Origin: Brevipalpus yothersi
Lineage: Eukaryota > Arthropoda > Arachnida > Trombidiformes > Tenuipalpidae
Assembly (NCBI GenBank): GCA_003956705.1
Contig: QZCP01000017.1
Coordinates: 252,076-316,075, forward strand
DNA: 64,000 nucleotides
Reading direction: 5' to 3'
Positions 11,096 to 21,529 of the stretch are shown here, piece after piece. The position numbers and the translations under genes are program-made. Numbering within the stretch: position 1 is the stretch's first letter; every line of letters begins with the position of its first letter. Under the pieces are notes generated by a model, which was not told the DNA's origin, ran no database searches, and saw only the letters and a list, made by a program, of their open reading frames with translations.

Positions 11096-13759
11096 AGGAA
11101 TAAATGGACTTGAGTGAGAATAGAGTTTCAGTAGAATATCGAGGAGTTCTATCAAACAGTGGAAATTCTTCATGATCATCTGGACATTTTGTGTTTGCGA
11201 TCTGAAAGCAAGAAGATGATGAAGAGTTTGGATGAAGAAAATTGTAATTTAGTGGATACACTTTATCACATGAAGAAATAGCTGGAATCCAATTCTATGG
11301 AAAGTAAATGGTGCTAGCAAGTATTCTCATCACGAAGCTGCCAGGAAAAAGAGGAATGATGATGAAGAAAACAAACACACGCAGTGGCAAAGTGAACAAG
11401 AATAAGAGATACAGTCTATCAAATGTCTCATGAGAAATCGGTGGGAATAGAATAGATTCGAACCAAAGGAAATCGGAAAGAGAGAGAAAATAAGGAAGAG
11501 AAAATCAAGAGATACTCCATATCTTGAAGAAACTCAAGATGATTTGATCTGTTTTTTGTGCCCCAAGATATTATATATATTAGAAAGTGAGGTAAAATTC
11601 GCTTTGGATTCATAACATACTTCAATCCTTCTGGAATTAATGAATGTTTGAAATAAATCTTATGTTCTTCTCGAGAGACTCAAGTTATCGAAGAAAATTT
11701 GACTGCTGTTCTAGATCTTCAATTCTTCATGCCATTTTTTCTTGAAGAGAGAGAATTCTCAGTAAATCGAGCAAATTTTCAGAGTTTTCATCGAACTAAA
11801 AGGTGTGTGAAATGTCTCTGAGATGTTTACCGAAAAAAATTAAACATACATGAGGCACAAATATGAAAGAACTCTGTCTCGAATATGAATTTTTCATTGC
11901 ATCACGCACCAAGTAATTCTTGATATTTGAATTTCGAACATGACTTGACAATCATAATTGAAACTGCTTGAGAAGAAAGTAATTTCACTCAAATTTGTCT
12001 CCATTTTTCTGAGAAATGTGAGGAAAACTCATCATTACTCACTTTTCCGTAATGAGACTGCACAAAAGAGATGATATTGATTTCTTAGAACGAATTCTTT
12101 GGATTGAATGGAAGTTAATTTTCTAAAGCCATTGAGATGAGGATTCAAATCACGTTCTCTTCTCGGTCCCATGCCAATTTGAGAGAAAGTAACTCATATT
12201 GTTCAGAACTCACAATGGTTATGGATGACCAAAGAGAAAATTCTTATGCATTGGAATACAATTTAATTCACATAAATCAAAGATTCAAAAATTCTATTAG
12301 GAGAAAAATATCTGGATTTGAAAGCCACTAGGCCTTACACTGAAGGGATTTCCTTGAAAAGATATCCATGATGATCAGTATATTTTTGAAATACAATGTA
12401 CAAGAAAGTATGGATACATGATGGATAGAAACTTTTGATTGGTGTCAAAAATCATCAGCTTGATTGAAAATTTCCCAAGTATTTGAGAATTCTAATTACT
12501 AGAGAGGTAGGCCTCAACTTTTCCAAAATTTCACATTCTATTCAGTGTAAGTTTGAAACAGCAGAAATATTCTACACTCTCTGCCATTCTAAAAGGGAAA
12601 ATTCCTTACCTGAGTGACCAAAAAGAATTGGGGTAGTGAAAAGGGTCTCTGAAATCCATGTTTCATCTCGAAACTTCACTTTATTCACAAAAATAACTGT
12701 CTTAGCCACTAGTCCTTACCACAGAGGAACTATAACTAAGAATATTTTTTGTGAGTATCAAAGTTTTCAGTGTTTATATCCCTCTTTGCTCTCTTCTTAG
12801 AACTGCTGCGTCAACGCAGAGCTGTTCTCAGATCCTAGAACTTAGAACTTGTTCAAACTTATCCTATTCTTATTCGATATTTCTTCTAGTGTAGAGTTTC
12901 TGTACTCATACAGATTCCAATATTGGTCTTCAACCCAATCAGTGAGTTTAAGGATTCTGGAAAAGAATGATAGAAAATAGTTCTAACCATGAATACTTTT
13001 TCTCACCATCAAGCTCTATCGATATAGATTTATTTCTGATACTATTTGATGGTAGAATATTTTCCATGCTACATATTCTATATCCTGTGCTACATGGTGT
13101 GTATCAGAATCTCTCAGAATGTATCAGTCTATGGACAGTTTTCACTAATGTTTCGAAGTTATCTCAATTCTAATCTGTAAGTTCTATCCATGAGTGATCA
13201 TCACTCTGATGAACTCGGATCTGAAATCAGAATGATGAATAGATATATGCCATGAACTAATGCCGGTACCTCCCATTTACCAAATTCACGAATTCGTACC
13301 CATTAAGGCACGATCTGGAATAGATTGAACAATATTACCATACCAACTTTCCGAATACATGTATATCCCTAAATATCTTAATTTTTTATATATCTGATCT
13401 CTTCTAGCCATGTAAGTCACAAACTACAAGATTTTCCAAACTCAATCTCACCGCACATGATGGACTGTATATTTTCCAACCAGATACAGCTCAATTGGAA
13501 CTTTTCAAGTTTGGCGGGCTCATTTTTAGGTTTGTTTTGAGTACGCAAAATGAACTTACTTACTCAATCCTCATGTTTCTGATGCAGGTTCATTTTCGTG
13601 AATTTTATCTGAATTTTATCTAATATTCTGGTTCATTTTTCGATTGTGATTGTCTGATAGTGGTTTGTGTTTTGGTGGACAAGATTTGGTATTGGCGTTG
13701 ATTGGCCACGTGAAGTTTCAATTGATGCTTTCCGGTTCAAGTGATTGCATTTCAATGAT
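10453..13759. other. Long gap; probable multiplexin 5' region
   Basis: No convincing coding exon. The missing multiplexin start must lie here or beyond. A minus-strand open stretch near 11100-11200, after a TTGCTTTCAG acceptor-like site, reads into the (GA)n tract and is not convincing. The right-hand end holds the promoter of the small-protein pair at 13760. Otherwise this is AT-rich unique-looking sequence. Confidence 0.4.
11021..11092. repeat. (GA)n microsatellite
   Basis: Seventy-two bases of uninterrupted GA dinucleotide repeat between two genes. Confidence 0.95.
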
Positions 13760-14044
13760 ATGTTCATCAAATTCAATCGTAATAATGTTATGATGATAAT
13801 CGGAGTTGGTGCTCTTCTGATCGCTCATCATACGGAATTGAGATTACCTGGAGATGATGACATCTTATTGAGAAGAGAGGAGGTGATAATTAACATATTG
13901 TTTGAGCTGAGAATTGAGTATTTTATTGAATGTTTTTGACTGTTTTCTTCCCAGATTTATCCTGAAGGTTCACTACCAGCTCTCAGAAAATACGCTCAAC
14001 CTGAGCTCAAACAAGACATTGACAAAAAATACGGACGCTTCTAG
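13760..14044 (+). CDS. Small single-pass membrane protein, upstream of a dicistronic pair
   Basis: Exon 1 is 13760-13882 and exon 2 is 13955-14044 (phase 0, acceptor TTCTTCCCAG), giving 70 residues. After MFIKFNRNN comes one hydrophobic segment (VMMIIGVGALLIAHH), then an acidic-basic tail with LPGDDDILLRREE, IYPEGSLPALRKYA and a C-terminus ending DKKYGRF. Length and layout (short N-terminus, one helix, charged tail with a Pro-bearing segment) resemble small mitochondrial inner-membrane factors such as the cytochrome c oxidase assembly protein PET100, but sequence likeness is weak and I do not claim orthology. The next gene begins 14 bases after this stop, so one mRNA probably carries both. 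The ATG at 13760 is the first methionine in frame. Confidence 0.65.
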
Positions 14045-14058
14045 AGAATCTGGTCAGA

Positions 14059-14465
14059 ATGTCGAAATTGGATTTTGTTTTGTGTACGGCATCAATTGGC
14101 CTGATAGGAATGACAATTTATCAGTTGAATAAAGCTCAAAAAGATGCATCTGTGAGTAAAGCATAAGTGATACAGTTTGATTAGGATCGAATAATCTTAT
14201 TTTTTATTTTTCATAGGTCAAAGCTGTTATGCAGAGTGCTAATGTATCACCTTCGAGTGTAGGTATGGGCACGGACAATAAAACGGTAGGACAGAAACCT
14301 GCAGCTACAAATCTTCCCAAACCCTCCATTGCTAGTCAGGGTGAACTTTATTTTGGTCCTGTAACATTCAAGGACAGAAAGAGTGCTGAAGCTTATTTGA
14401 GACAATTTCAACCGGAAGGAGATTATGAGCATATTGTTGAGCCTGATGAGAATGACCCAAAGTAG
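14059..14465 (+). CDS. Small single-pass membrane protein, downstream of a dicistronic pair
   Basis: Exon 1 is 14059-14151 and exon 2 is 14217-14465 (donor GTGAGT, acceptor TTTCATAG, phase 0), giving 113 residues. The N-terminus MSKLDFVLCTASIGLIGMTI is a membrane anchor, followed by QLNKAQKDASVKAVMQ. That start loosely resembles PET117-type mitochondrial assembly factors. The rest is a Ser/Pro linker and an acidic C-terminal part (YFGPVTFKDRKSAEAYL, then HIVEPDENDPK). No upstream promoter is possible for this frame alone except inside the previous gene, which ends 14 bases before. A poly(A) signal follows 8 bases after the stop. The function is unknown; the PET117 link is only a hint. Confidence 0.65.
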
Positions 14466-14472
14466 ATTGTTC

Positions 14473-14478
14473 AATAAA
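14473..14478 (+). terminator. Poly(A) signal AATAAA
   Basis: A canonical AATAAA hexamer lies 8 bases after the stop of the downstream small gene. It would give a very short 3' UTR and a common 3' end for both small genes. Confidence 0.7.
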
Positions 14479-14545
14479 ATGTATAATATTATGTTGAATT
14501 CAATCTTACTTTTATTTCACTCGACATTTTCATCCATCATCATTT

Positions 14546-14851
14546 ATGAGTTCGAGTGCAAGTGTGCAAGTGAGTTTGAGCACTATTCAAAAACTGCTTT
14601 TGGAAATCCATTCCTATGACGATGGCATTCGGCAATTCTGGGAATTCTGGGCGAAAAAACATTATGTCGAAAAACTTTGCCGGAGGAAAAATTCACAAGC
14701 GATAGTATCAATTTTTATAGAAAAAAATTTAATCAAATTTCATTATCATGTTTACACGATTAAGCAGATTTCTCTCATAGATAATGGAATTGGCAGTAGA
14801 GAGGAAAATAATTTCGTAACTTATCAAATATGGCCATGCTTTCAAGTGTAG
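14546..14851 (+). CDS. Possible small ORF, weakly supported
   Basis: An open frame of 101 codons starting MSSSASVQVSLSTIQ. The first 55 codons have a protein-like composition (KLLLEIHSYDDGIRQFWEFW, then KKHYVEKLCRRKN), while the rest is AT-driven and Ile/Asn/Tyr-rich. It starts 68 bases after the poly(A) signal and runs towards the end of the reductase gene on the other strand. It could be a short real gene whose 3' part is mis-framed by a missed intron, or chance. The product is not recognised. Confidence 0.25.
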   Translation: MSSSASVQVSLSTIQKLLLEIHSYDDGIRQFWEFWAKKHYVEKLCRRKNSQAIVSIFIEKNLIKFHYHVYTIKQISLIDNGIGSREENNFVTYQIWPCFQV

Positions 14852-14974
14852 GCCAATCTAAGCATCTCATGGTAATACTGTATAAAGGTCAAAATCGTAT
14901 CAGTCAAAACATCAGCCGAAGAATGTTGAAAAATATTGACCATTATCATCCTCCGGATCATTGCTCATATCAAT

Positions 14975-17015
14975 TCAGAAGAAGCGCAAAAGAACCTTGG
15001 AAATTAGATAGATAAATAGTAGTAGCATCATATATTGAGTGAAATAGTATCCAAAGTATAGCCTGTGGGAGAAAAGAAGAGCAAATTTTCGATGAAAAAT
15101 ATGTCCAAAAAAAGTCATTTCAACAAGTGCTTGATCTTGATTAAAAGAAAAATGATTTCATCGAATGCTTCGATTTAACTTACTTTTTCATTCTTCTACG
15201 CGCTGCTGGTATACTTGATTCATCTTCCTTCAACAGATACTTTCGAATTCCAAGGTAAAATTTATGATTATAATCACACCAATCAATCGATCGGATATCG
15301 AAATTGAACGTTTCCCGATCTCGAGGATCCATCTTGTCGATCAGAGCGAGCAAATTATCACACGGAAAATCCCATTGTCTTTTGGCGAAAAAAGTTAACA
15401 TACTGAATGCTTGATGCATTTTGCCAACCAATTTGACGACTCTGAACGGAAAATGAATGATGGAGAGATAGATAGATAGTAATAAAAAAAAATTTACATG
15501 AAAAGGATGCAATTTGAAGCTCAATGTCAATCAAAAATGCTAGACAAACTTAGCAGAAACAAAAAGCCTGACTTGCTACTCATGTGCATCCATTTAGAAC
15601 ACAACACACATCGTTGTCGGTGTTGTGTGTGTATGTGTGTATGGAAAGATTGAGAAAAAAAAACGATTTTTTTTCTCTACCTGTATCTCTATCTTTCTCT
15701 CTCTCTCCCTCTTTCTTCCTGACGATTCCTTGTGGCCACCGTTAATTATGATTGACATTCAAATGGATTCATTTCCTTACCTTCGCTTGTGTCCCAAAAT
15801 AAATAGTATCAGATCCACAATGTAGGCGAAAAGAAGTTCCGAGCAATATTTTGTGAATATATAATCGTAACGATTCACCTGATTTCCTTGTACCACTTTG
15901 GCTGGTGGACGAATCATTCGAATGGATGGATACTTGATAGCAGCATCACGACAGTAATTCAAAAATTGCTCCCATGTGATTGGATTCACGTTACCAGAAG
16001 TTATATTGTACACTTTCATATCACCCACACTGTTACAATTGCTATCACTACTTTTATACGATTGTATATCGAGCAGATTATTGGCATTATTGATATGCAC
16101 TTTTTCATGTTCCAATGCTGTACGCCAAGCAATGGTGATCAGTGCATTGGTGACTACATCCACAGGTATTATATCGGACACTGAATTGGGTCGAAAATCC
16201 ATTGTCCTTGCGATGCCCAGTGAGCCCAATAGACATGCACCACATGGACCATTCATCGAATCAACCCAACCCGGTATTGGCTCTCGCCAAGTGGCCGTGA
16301 TCACTGAGGGTCGAGCGATTGCAATGGGCAATGAACCTCTATACTGATAAATATAGTGTTCAGCCAAGGCTTTTGTGAAAGTGTATGTGTTGGGTCGACC
16401 TTCAAATAGATGTCTAGTTGATTCATCAAAACTTTCCGTGTCCATTGTTTGGGAAGATTCCATCAGTTTGGTTGGTGATGCTTCCATCGGGTAGATCACT
16501 TCTTTCGATACCGATTGGTGACAGTATGCATACGCAGTGGATACATGTACGAATGATTGAAGTTTTCTCATATCATGGCACAAATCGAGAATCGATTTGG
16601 TTGCTTTCACATTAACATCCAATGAATCTTTTAGTGGCTCATCGAAACGAACGGATGCCGCCGAATGGAACACTATCTCAACATCATTTATGATCCGTTG
16701 ATAATCATTGAAAGCCAATCCTAAACCAGGTTGTATAAGATCGCCATCAAGTGGTATCACTTTTTGTAGCGATTGATTTTTGAGTTTACGAAAAATTTCA
16801 CCACCAATAAATTCATCCAAACGTTGTCGAGCTGTTTTATCATTTTTACCACGAAGCAGTATGTATATACACTTAATATCCGGACATGAACGTAAAAGTT
16901 TTTCCACCAACACTTTACCCAAAAATCCAGTTGCTCCAGTGATAAATATTGATTTATCACGATAAAAATTATATATCGGTGTATTATTAGAATTGATCAT
17001 GTCAGCTATCAACAT
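14975..17015 (-). CDS. Fatty acyl-CoA reductase
   Basis: Three exons: 17015-15781, 15441-15184 and 15062-14975. Phases match (2, 2) and give 526 residues, the usual length for this family. The enzyme reduces long-chain fatty acyl-CoA to a primary alcohol with NADPH for wax, ether-lipid or cuticular-lipid synthesis at ER or peroxisome membranes. Visible are the Rossmann motif TGATGFLG (residues about 26-33), FHSAASVRF, the VSTAYAY strand and the catalytic Y-x3-K in YTFTK (about 211-215). The C-terminal FAR_C/'sterile' domain includes FNFDIRSIDW and KFYLGIRKYLL, followed by a membrane tail (YMMLLLFIYLISKVLL). The start could be the ATG at 17015 or the one at 17000; both lie in the same frame a few residues before the domain. 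Arthropod genomes hold many paralogues, so no orthologue is assigned. Confidence 0.93.
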
Positions 17016-18755
17016 ACTCACACACAAACTCACATACAACTATTTAAAATGATGATGCAGAAGAAGAAGAAAAATTGTCCGAACAGTAATCACCAAAAAA
17101 TTTTGCTCTTCCCCTCTCTCTTCTCTCAAAAAAAAGAGAGAGACAGAGAATATAATTTACACACACACGAGAAAAAAGAAAAAAATTTTCACAAAATTCA
17201 AACTAACACACTATTCGATGTGCACCGATCGATGATCAACCAGTAACTGATCACTTTTCCTCAACTTTGATCATTTGATCGAAAAAAAAAGTGAAAGTGA
17301 AAAACTTTTTCTCACTTTGCTGCTTACTGCTGCCTAGCTTGGACAGTTCAACAGGCGCCAAAAGTTGAACAACTCTGTAGATGTCGCTTTTCGGTCGCTT
17401 TTCAGAACATTTTCGTCCGATTTTGCTTACAAGTTAAGCTTGGAAAAACTTTTTTACTCTTCGAGCAAGCCAAAAGTAAGAAAAAAGTTCGATTAGGGTT
17501 TGAATCGAGAATTTGAACTTATTTATCATGTCCTCGATATGAATATTAGTTAAAAACGCTTTGGTCAGCCAACGAATCGTGTGCCACTCCGAAAAGAGGC
17601 TTCCAGGGTGGTGGATGGCAGATAGGGGTGGTGGTGGTGGTGAGAAAAGGTTAATGATGGTGATGGTCTTCATGTAGAGAGAGTTCACTTGGTTGTTGGT
17701 CGCTTGTCCACAAGAACTGGTGGTGAAGAGAGAGAGAGAGAGAAAGTAAGAGAAAAGGTTTTCCCATTCCGGAAAGGCCATCATCATCATAATCATCGGC
17801 AAGAGAGAAAGAGGAGAGAGAAAGAAGAGAGAGAAAAAAGATAGAAGAGAAAGTGAAAAGAAAGAGAAAAGAAAGAGAATCACCAAAACAGGTTTGACCT
17901 TCTGTCTGTATCTGTTGCTGCCATCAGGCCATGTTTGATCATTTGGGCTGATTTAATTTGAATTTGACCGAAAGTTAATCTCTAATTATAAATTGTGTGA
18001 TCAATTATTTTGCAAATTTTTGAATATTTTTTTTCTGATTGCAATTAGAGTATTCTGTGTGTGTTTGGATGATTGTTAAAATACTTGATCATCATTGACA
18101 GTAAGAACAGCAGCCAGCAACAATAACAACAACAACAAATGAGTATAGTTATGAATGGTTAACTTCCTATGTGTATGGCGTCACTTGATACCATCATCAT
18201 CTTCTTTTATCATCGTCATTCATCATATATTCATCATATATTAAGCTTTCCACTATTTCTTCGCTTCATCACTGCTCGGCCACATTATATGCATCATTGT
18301 TGAGTTCCTAAAAGGAGGACAAAGTTGGAAAGATAGATATAGTGATGAAAGGTATATAACTTGAATTGTGGTCGCGCTTTAACATTTTATTTTTTTTTCG
18401 CTTTTTTCGTTGGATGATTTTTCATCTTTCTTTCCTCTTTTTTACTCATCCATTGCATTTTTTGTTCATCTGTCTGGAAACATTGTTTGGTCTTTCATCG
18501 TCCACCAGTACACATTGTATCCATTTGGCCTCTTTGAGGTGAGATTTCATGATACATGTCTTTCTTTACCATCAAAAGTGGTACTGTGCAGTGCTGTAGA
18601 CAACATGCTTAATTTTCACACTTAAATCTGCTTATTTATAATTTCAAATGTTTTGTTTTCAGATTATCTCCACTTTCACACCGAATTTCCATGTTCTCAC
18701 TTATTTAATTTGTTACTAATTCATAAGTTTTGGTCTCAAACATTCCTCAAAAACA
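17016..18755. other. Intergenic, divergent promoter region
   Basis: This lies between the reductase (minus) and the glucuronosyltransferase (plus), so both promoters should be here. The sequence includes GA-rich stretches (about 17720-17880), CA-rich stretches and CAA repeats near 18120. The long minus-strand frame at 17434-17886 is a Ser/Leu/Phe product of GA-rich DNA and is not taken as a gene. Confidence 0.5.
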
Positions 18756-20071
18756 ATGAGATGGACTTCACTGATCTCCATCTTATTCTTAATTCCTATT
18801 CTTGTAATACTAGCCATTATCAAAAGTAAGTTTAGTTTATGAAGAAAGAAATTTTCTACATTCAAGAACTTTTCCTCATTCTTTTTCTCTTCCTTTCCTG
18901 TGATTGCAGTTGCAAATCGAACTCCGCTCACCGTCATAGATAGCAGTGTTAATAATTTAATTGGTGGAGATGACGGCTCAGATGGGGATCTTATTTATTT
19001 ATCCAACAGAGAAACTATTGATGAGATTGCTCGTTATATTGCTCCATCCCTTGCAAAATGTGATTGCACCAACACCTCCGGCTCTGGTATTCGGCTGCCA
19101 TCAGAGCAAAGCTCACCGATGAAAGCATTTCCATCTCACTCTTCATCAGCTCAGACTACATTATTTGATACAAGTAATGAGCCATTTACCTCCACCGATT
19201 CGTCATCTCTCGAAAAAAATGATCCCATAACCATTTTTGTGATCACCCCAACTTATACTCGAGCTACTCAGATGGCAGATATGACACGGCTAGCTCAAAC
19301 ACTTATGCTGGTCAAAGATGTGTTCTGGATTGTCACCGAAGATTCACATGCCCGTAATGAACAAGTGAATCGGCTCCTTAATCGTACACAGATACCTCAT
19401 GTTCATCTCTTGGGTCCTAGACCTAAGACACATTTAGATAAGAGAAGTGGTCGAGGAGTGTCTAATCGGCGGGCAGCGCTCGAATGGTTAAGACAAACTT
19501 ATACAAACACATCGAAACGGGGGGTTATTTATTTTGCAGATGATGATAATGCTTACGATATCAGAATATTCGATGAGATGAGAACCACCGAGAGAGTATC
19601 CATTTGGCCAGTTGGCTTATTGGCCAAGATAGGATTTTCATCACCCATAATCGATTTCCGCAATGGCAGTTTAATTGGATTTCATGATCCATTCACGAAC
19701 AGGCGAAAATTTTCGGTAGATATGGCAGGGTTTGCAGTGAATCTCCAATTTTTCCTCAATAATCCGAAAGCAGTTATGCCCTATAAAGTAGGATATGAAG
19801 AAGATTACTTCATTCGAAGTTTAGGTGTTCAATTTTCAGATTTAGAGCCAAAAGCTTACAATTGTACAGAGGTAAGTAGAATTCAATGATTTATCTTCAG
19901 TCAATTTCCTAGATTTCGCTGATTATCATTTTTTTATTTCCAATTCAGATTCTCGTATGGCACACAAAGACACAGCCAGCCATTTTTCCTATGGTTTCTT
20001 ATCTGAAGAAAACGAAGGATTACAATCACACTAACTTAGCTCAATTATACAAAAGCATTTTGTCGTTTTGA
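18756..20071 (+). CDS. Beta-1,3-glucuronosyltransferase, GT43 family
   Basis: Three exons: 18756-18825, 18910-19871 and 19949-20071 (phases 1 and 0), 384 residues. This is a type II Golgi enzyme. A membrane anchor at residues about 5-23 is followed by a Ser-rich stem with a CDC pair. The catalytic domain begins at ITIFVITPTY, contains the WIVTEDS strand, the triple aspartate DDD that binds Mn2+ and UDP (about 234-236), the VSIWPVGL strand, DMAGFAVNL, and the catalytic-base region GYEED (about 318-322), ending ILVWHTKT in exon 3. The family transfers glucuronic acid from UDP-GlcA onto galactose, either completing the proteoglycan linker (GlcAT-I/B3GAT3) or building HNK-1-type glycans (GlcAT-P/S). 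I cannot separate these by eye. The divided catalytic domain joins cleanly, so the gene looks intact. Confidence 0.93.
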
Positions 20072-21024
20072 TTTTTCTTGAATGCTTACAATTTGCCTTA
20101 CTAGTGCCAATCGGAATTCCAATCTTCTTGGCAATAATTTCTCACTTGTTCATCATATCATCCCCAAATCTATCCATGTTTCACAATTTTCTAATCGAAC
20201 TTGTAATATTACCAAAAAAGTCATAAAAGAATGCAGGTTATTCTGAACTACAAGACTTCATGTGGGTTATTTGATATGCAACTCTTCTCTCTTATGGGAG
20301 AGTTGACAAAGCTGGGAAGATGGTGGAGAGTCCATGTCTCAATTGATGACAATGAGTCCATATAGAGGTTTTTGAGCTGATACTCTCAATGATAATAATA
20401 GGTGAAAAGAGACCCAATGGCCATCACTTGACAAGAACTCTTGCCTTACTGAAATGGTTAATTCTTCGAAAGCCTTGAGGCGATATTGACCTCAAGCTCT
20501 ATCGTTTTTTTCTGAATTCATCAAACCAAAAAGCGTCATAGATGGAATAGATTTCTCTAGTCTACCACTATCTTTCATCTCCTTCCATCTCACCTTCTGA
20601 TTCATCAGCTGAAAATTGGAGGTCATCTCATAAATCCTTGCTCCATATCTTCCTCAGCATAGTCCTCGATATGAACGGTAAATTGGTACACTATCAAGAA
20701 ATATCAACTTTTCCTTTCCGCTTCCTTTTTTCATCATTATCGCTCGAGTTGGCTTGCTGAGTTCTCTCTTCCTACATACATGTATTTCATCTATTTCAAT
20801 CTGTTGTTTCCTTTCTGTTGGTGAAGCTCGAAATGAATAGTGAAAGATGGTGTAAGTTCGACAGGTATAGAGAGTGATCAAAAATTGATTTCTATCTCTA
20901 TACATAAGTAATACAAACACACTAAACTTGTTTCATCCATGGAAAGCAACTGTAACCATAAAACTCACTGGATTATCACTCTACATTGTGCCTTTTTGCC
21001 TCCAAATCGGTTACATTTTTATTA

Positions 21025-21028
<4 letters not shown>

Positions 21029-21079
<51 letters not shown>
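21029..21079. repeat. (CT)n microsatellite
   Basis: About 51 bases of pure CT dinucleotide repeat. Confidence 0.95.
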
Positions 21080-21082
<3 letters not shown>

Positions 21083-21456
21083 GATTGTGAGATGTACACT
21101 GTCTCTGAGGATCTTGTCTCCTCGAGCAGAACGGATCACTCTTCTTCTTTGGTCGATTACGCAATAGCCACAGAGTTCTTGATTTCACATCAAGGTGGAA
21201 ACAGATCGCAAATCACAAGAGAGAAAGGCTTATAATAATACAATCAAGTTTAATATCAAGATGAACAGGAAAGCTGTGTATGATCCTTTTATCGGTCAGA
21301 GGTTTGAGTAAGTGTTCTTGAAACAGCTTTTAACTTATTTATTGTGCATATTAGAGGGTTCATTATCTTCCTATTTCCTGTTAATATCTCCTCAAGAGGG
21401 CTCAGTTGACTTTTTAGCGCTATTCTTACGAATATTTGTTCATGAACATTGCTGCT

Positions 21457-21459
<3 letters not shown>

Positions 21460-21524
<65 letters not shown>
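21460..21524. repeat. (CT)n microsatellite
   Basis: About 65 bases of pure CT dinucleotide repeat, 380 bases after the previous tract. Confidence 0.95.

Positions 21525-21529
<5 letters not shown>

Noticed and set aside
10974..11261. 95-codon minus frame that could be a multiplexin 5' exon
   Set aside because: It runs through the (GA)n tract as Ser-Leu repeats, has no clear donor and cannot be joined in phase with confidence.
11440..11475. Possible tRNA B-box on the minus strand near a GGTTCGAATC-like sequence
   Set aside because: The flanking bases do not form a T-arm stem and no A-box or acceptor stem is found at the right distance.
17434..17886. 150-codon minus-strand frame with a hydrophobic start
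   Set aside because: The sequence is a translation of GA-rich DNA (Ser/Leu/Phe runs) with no domain, conserved residue or splice context.
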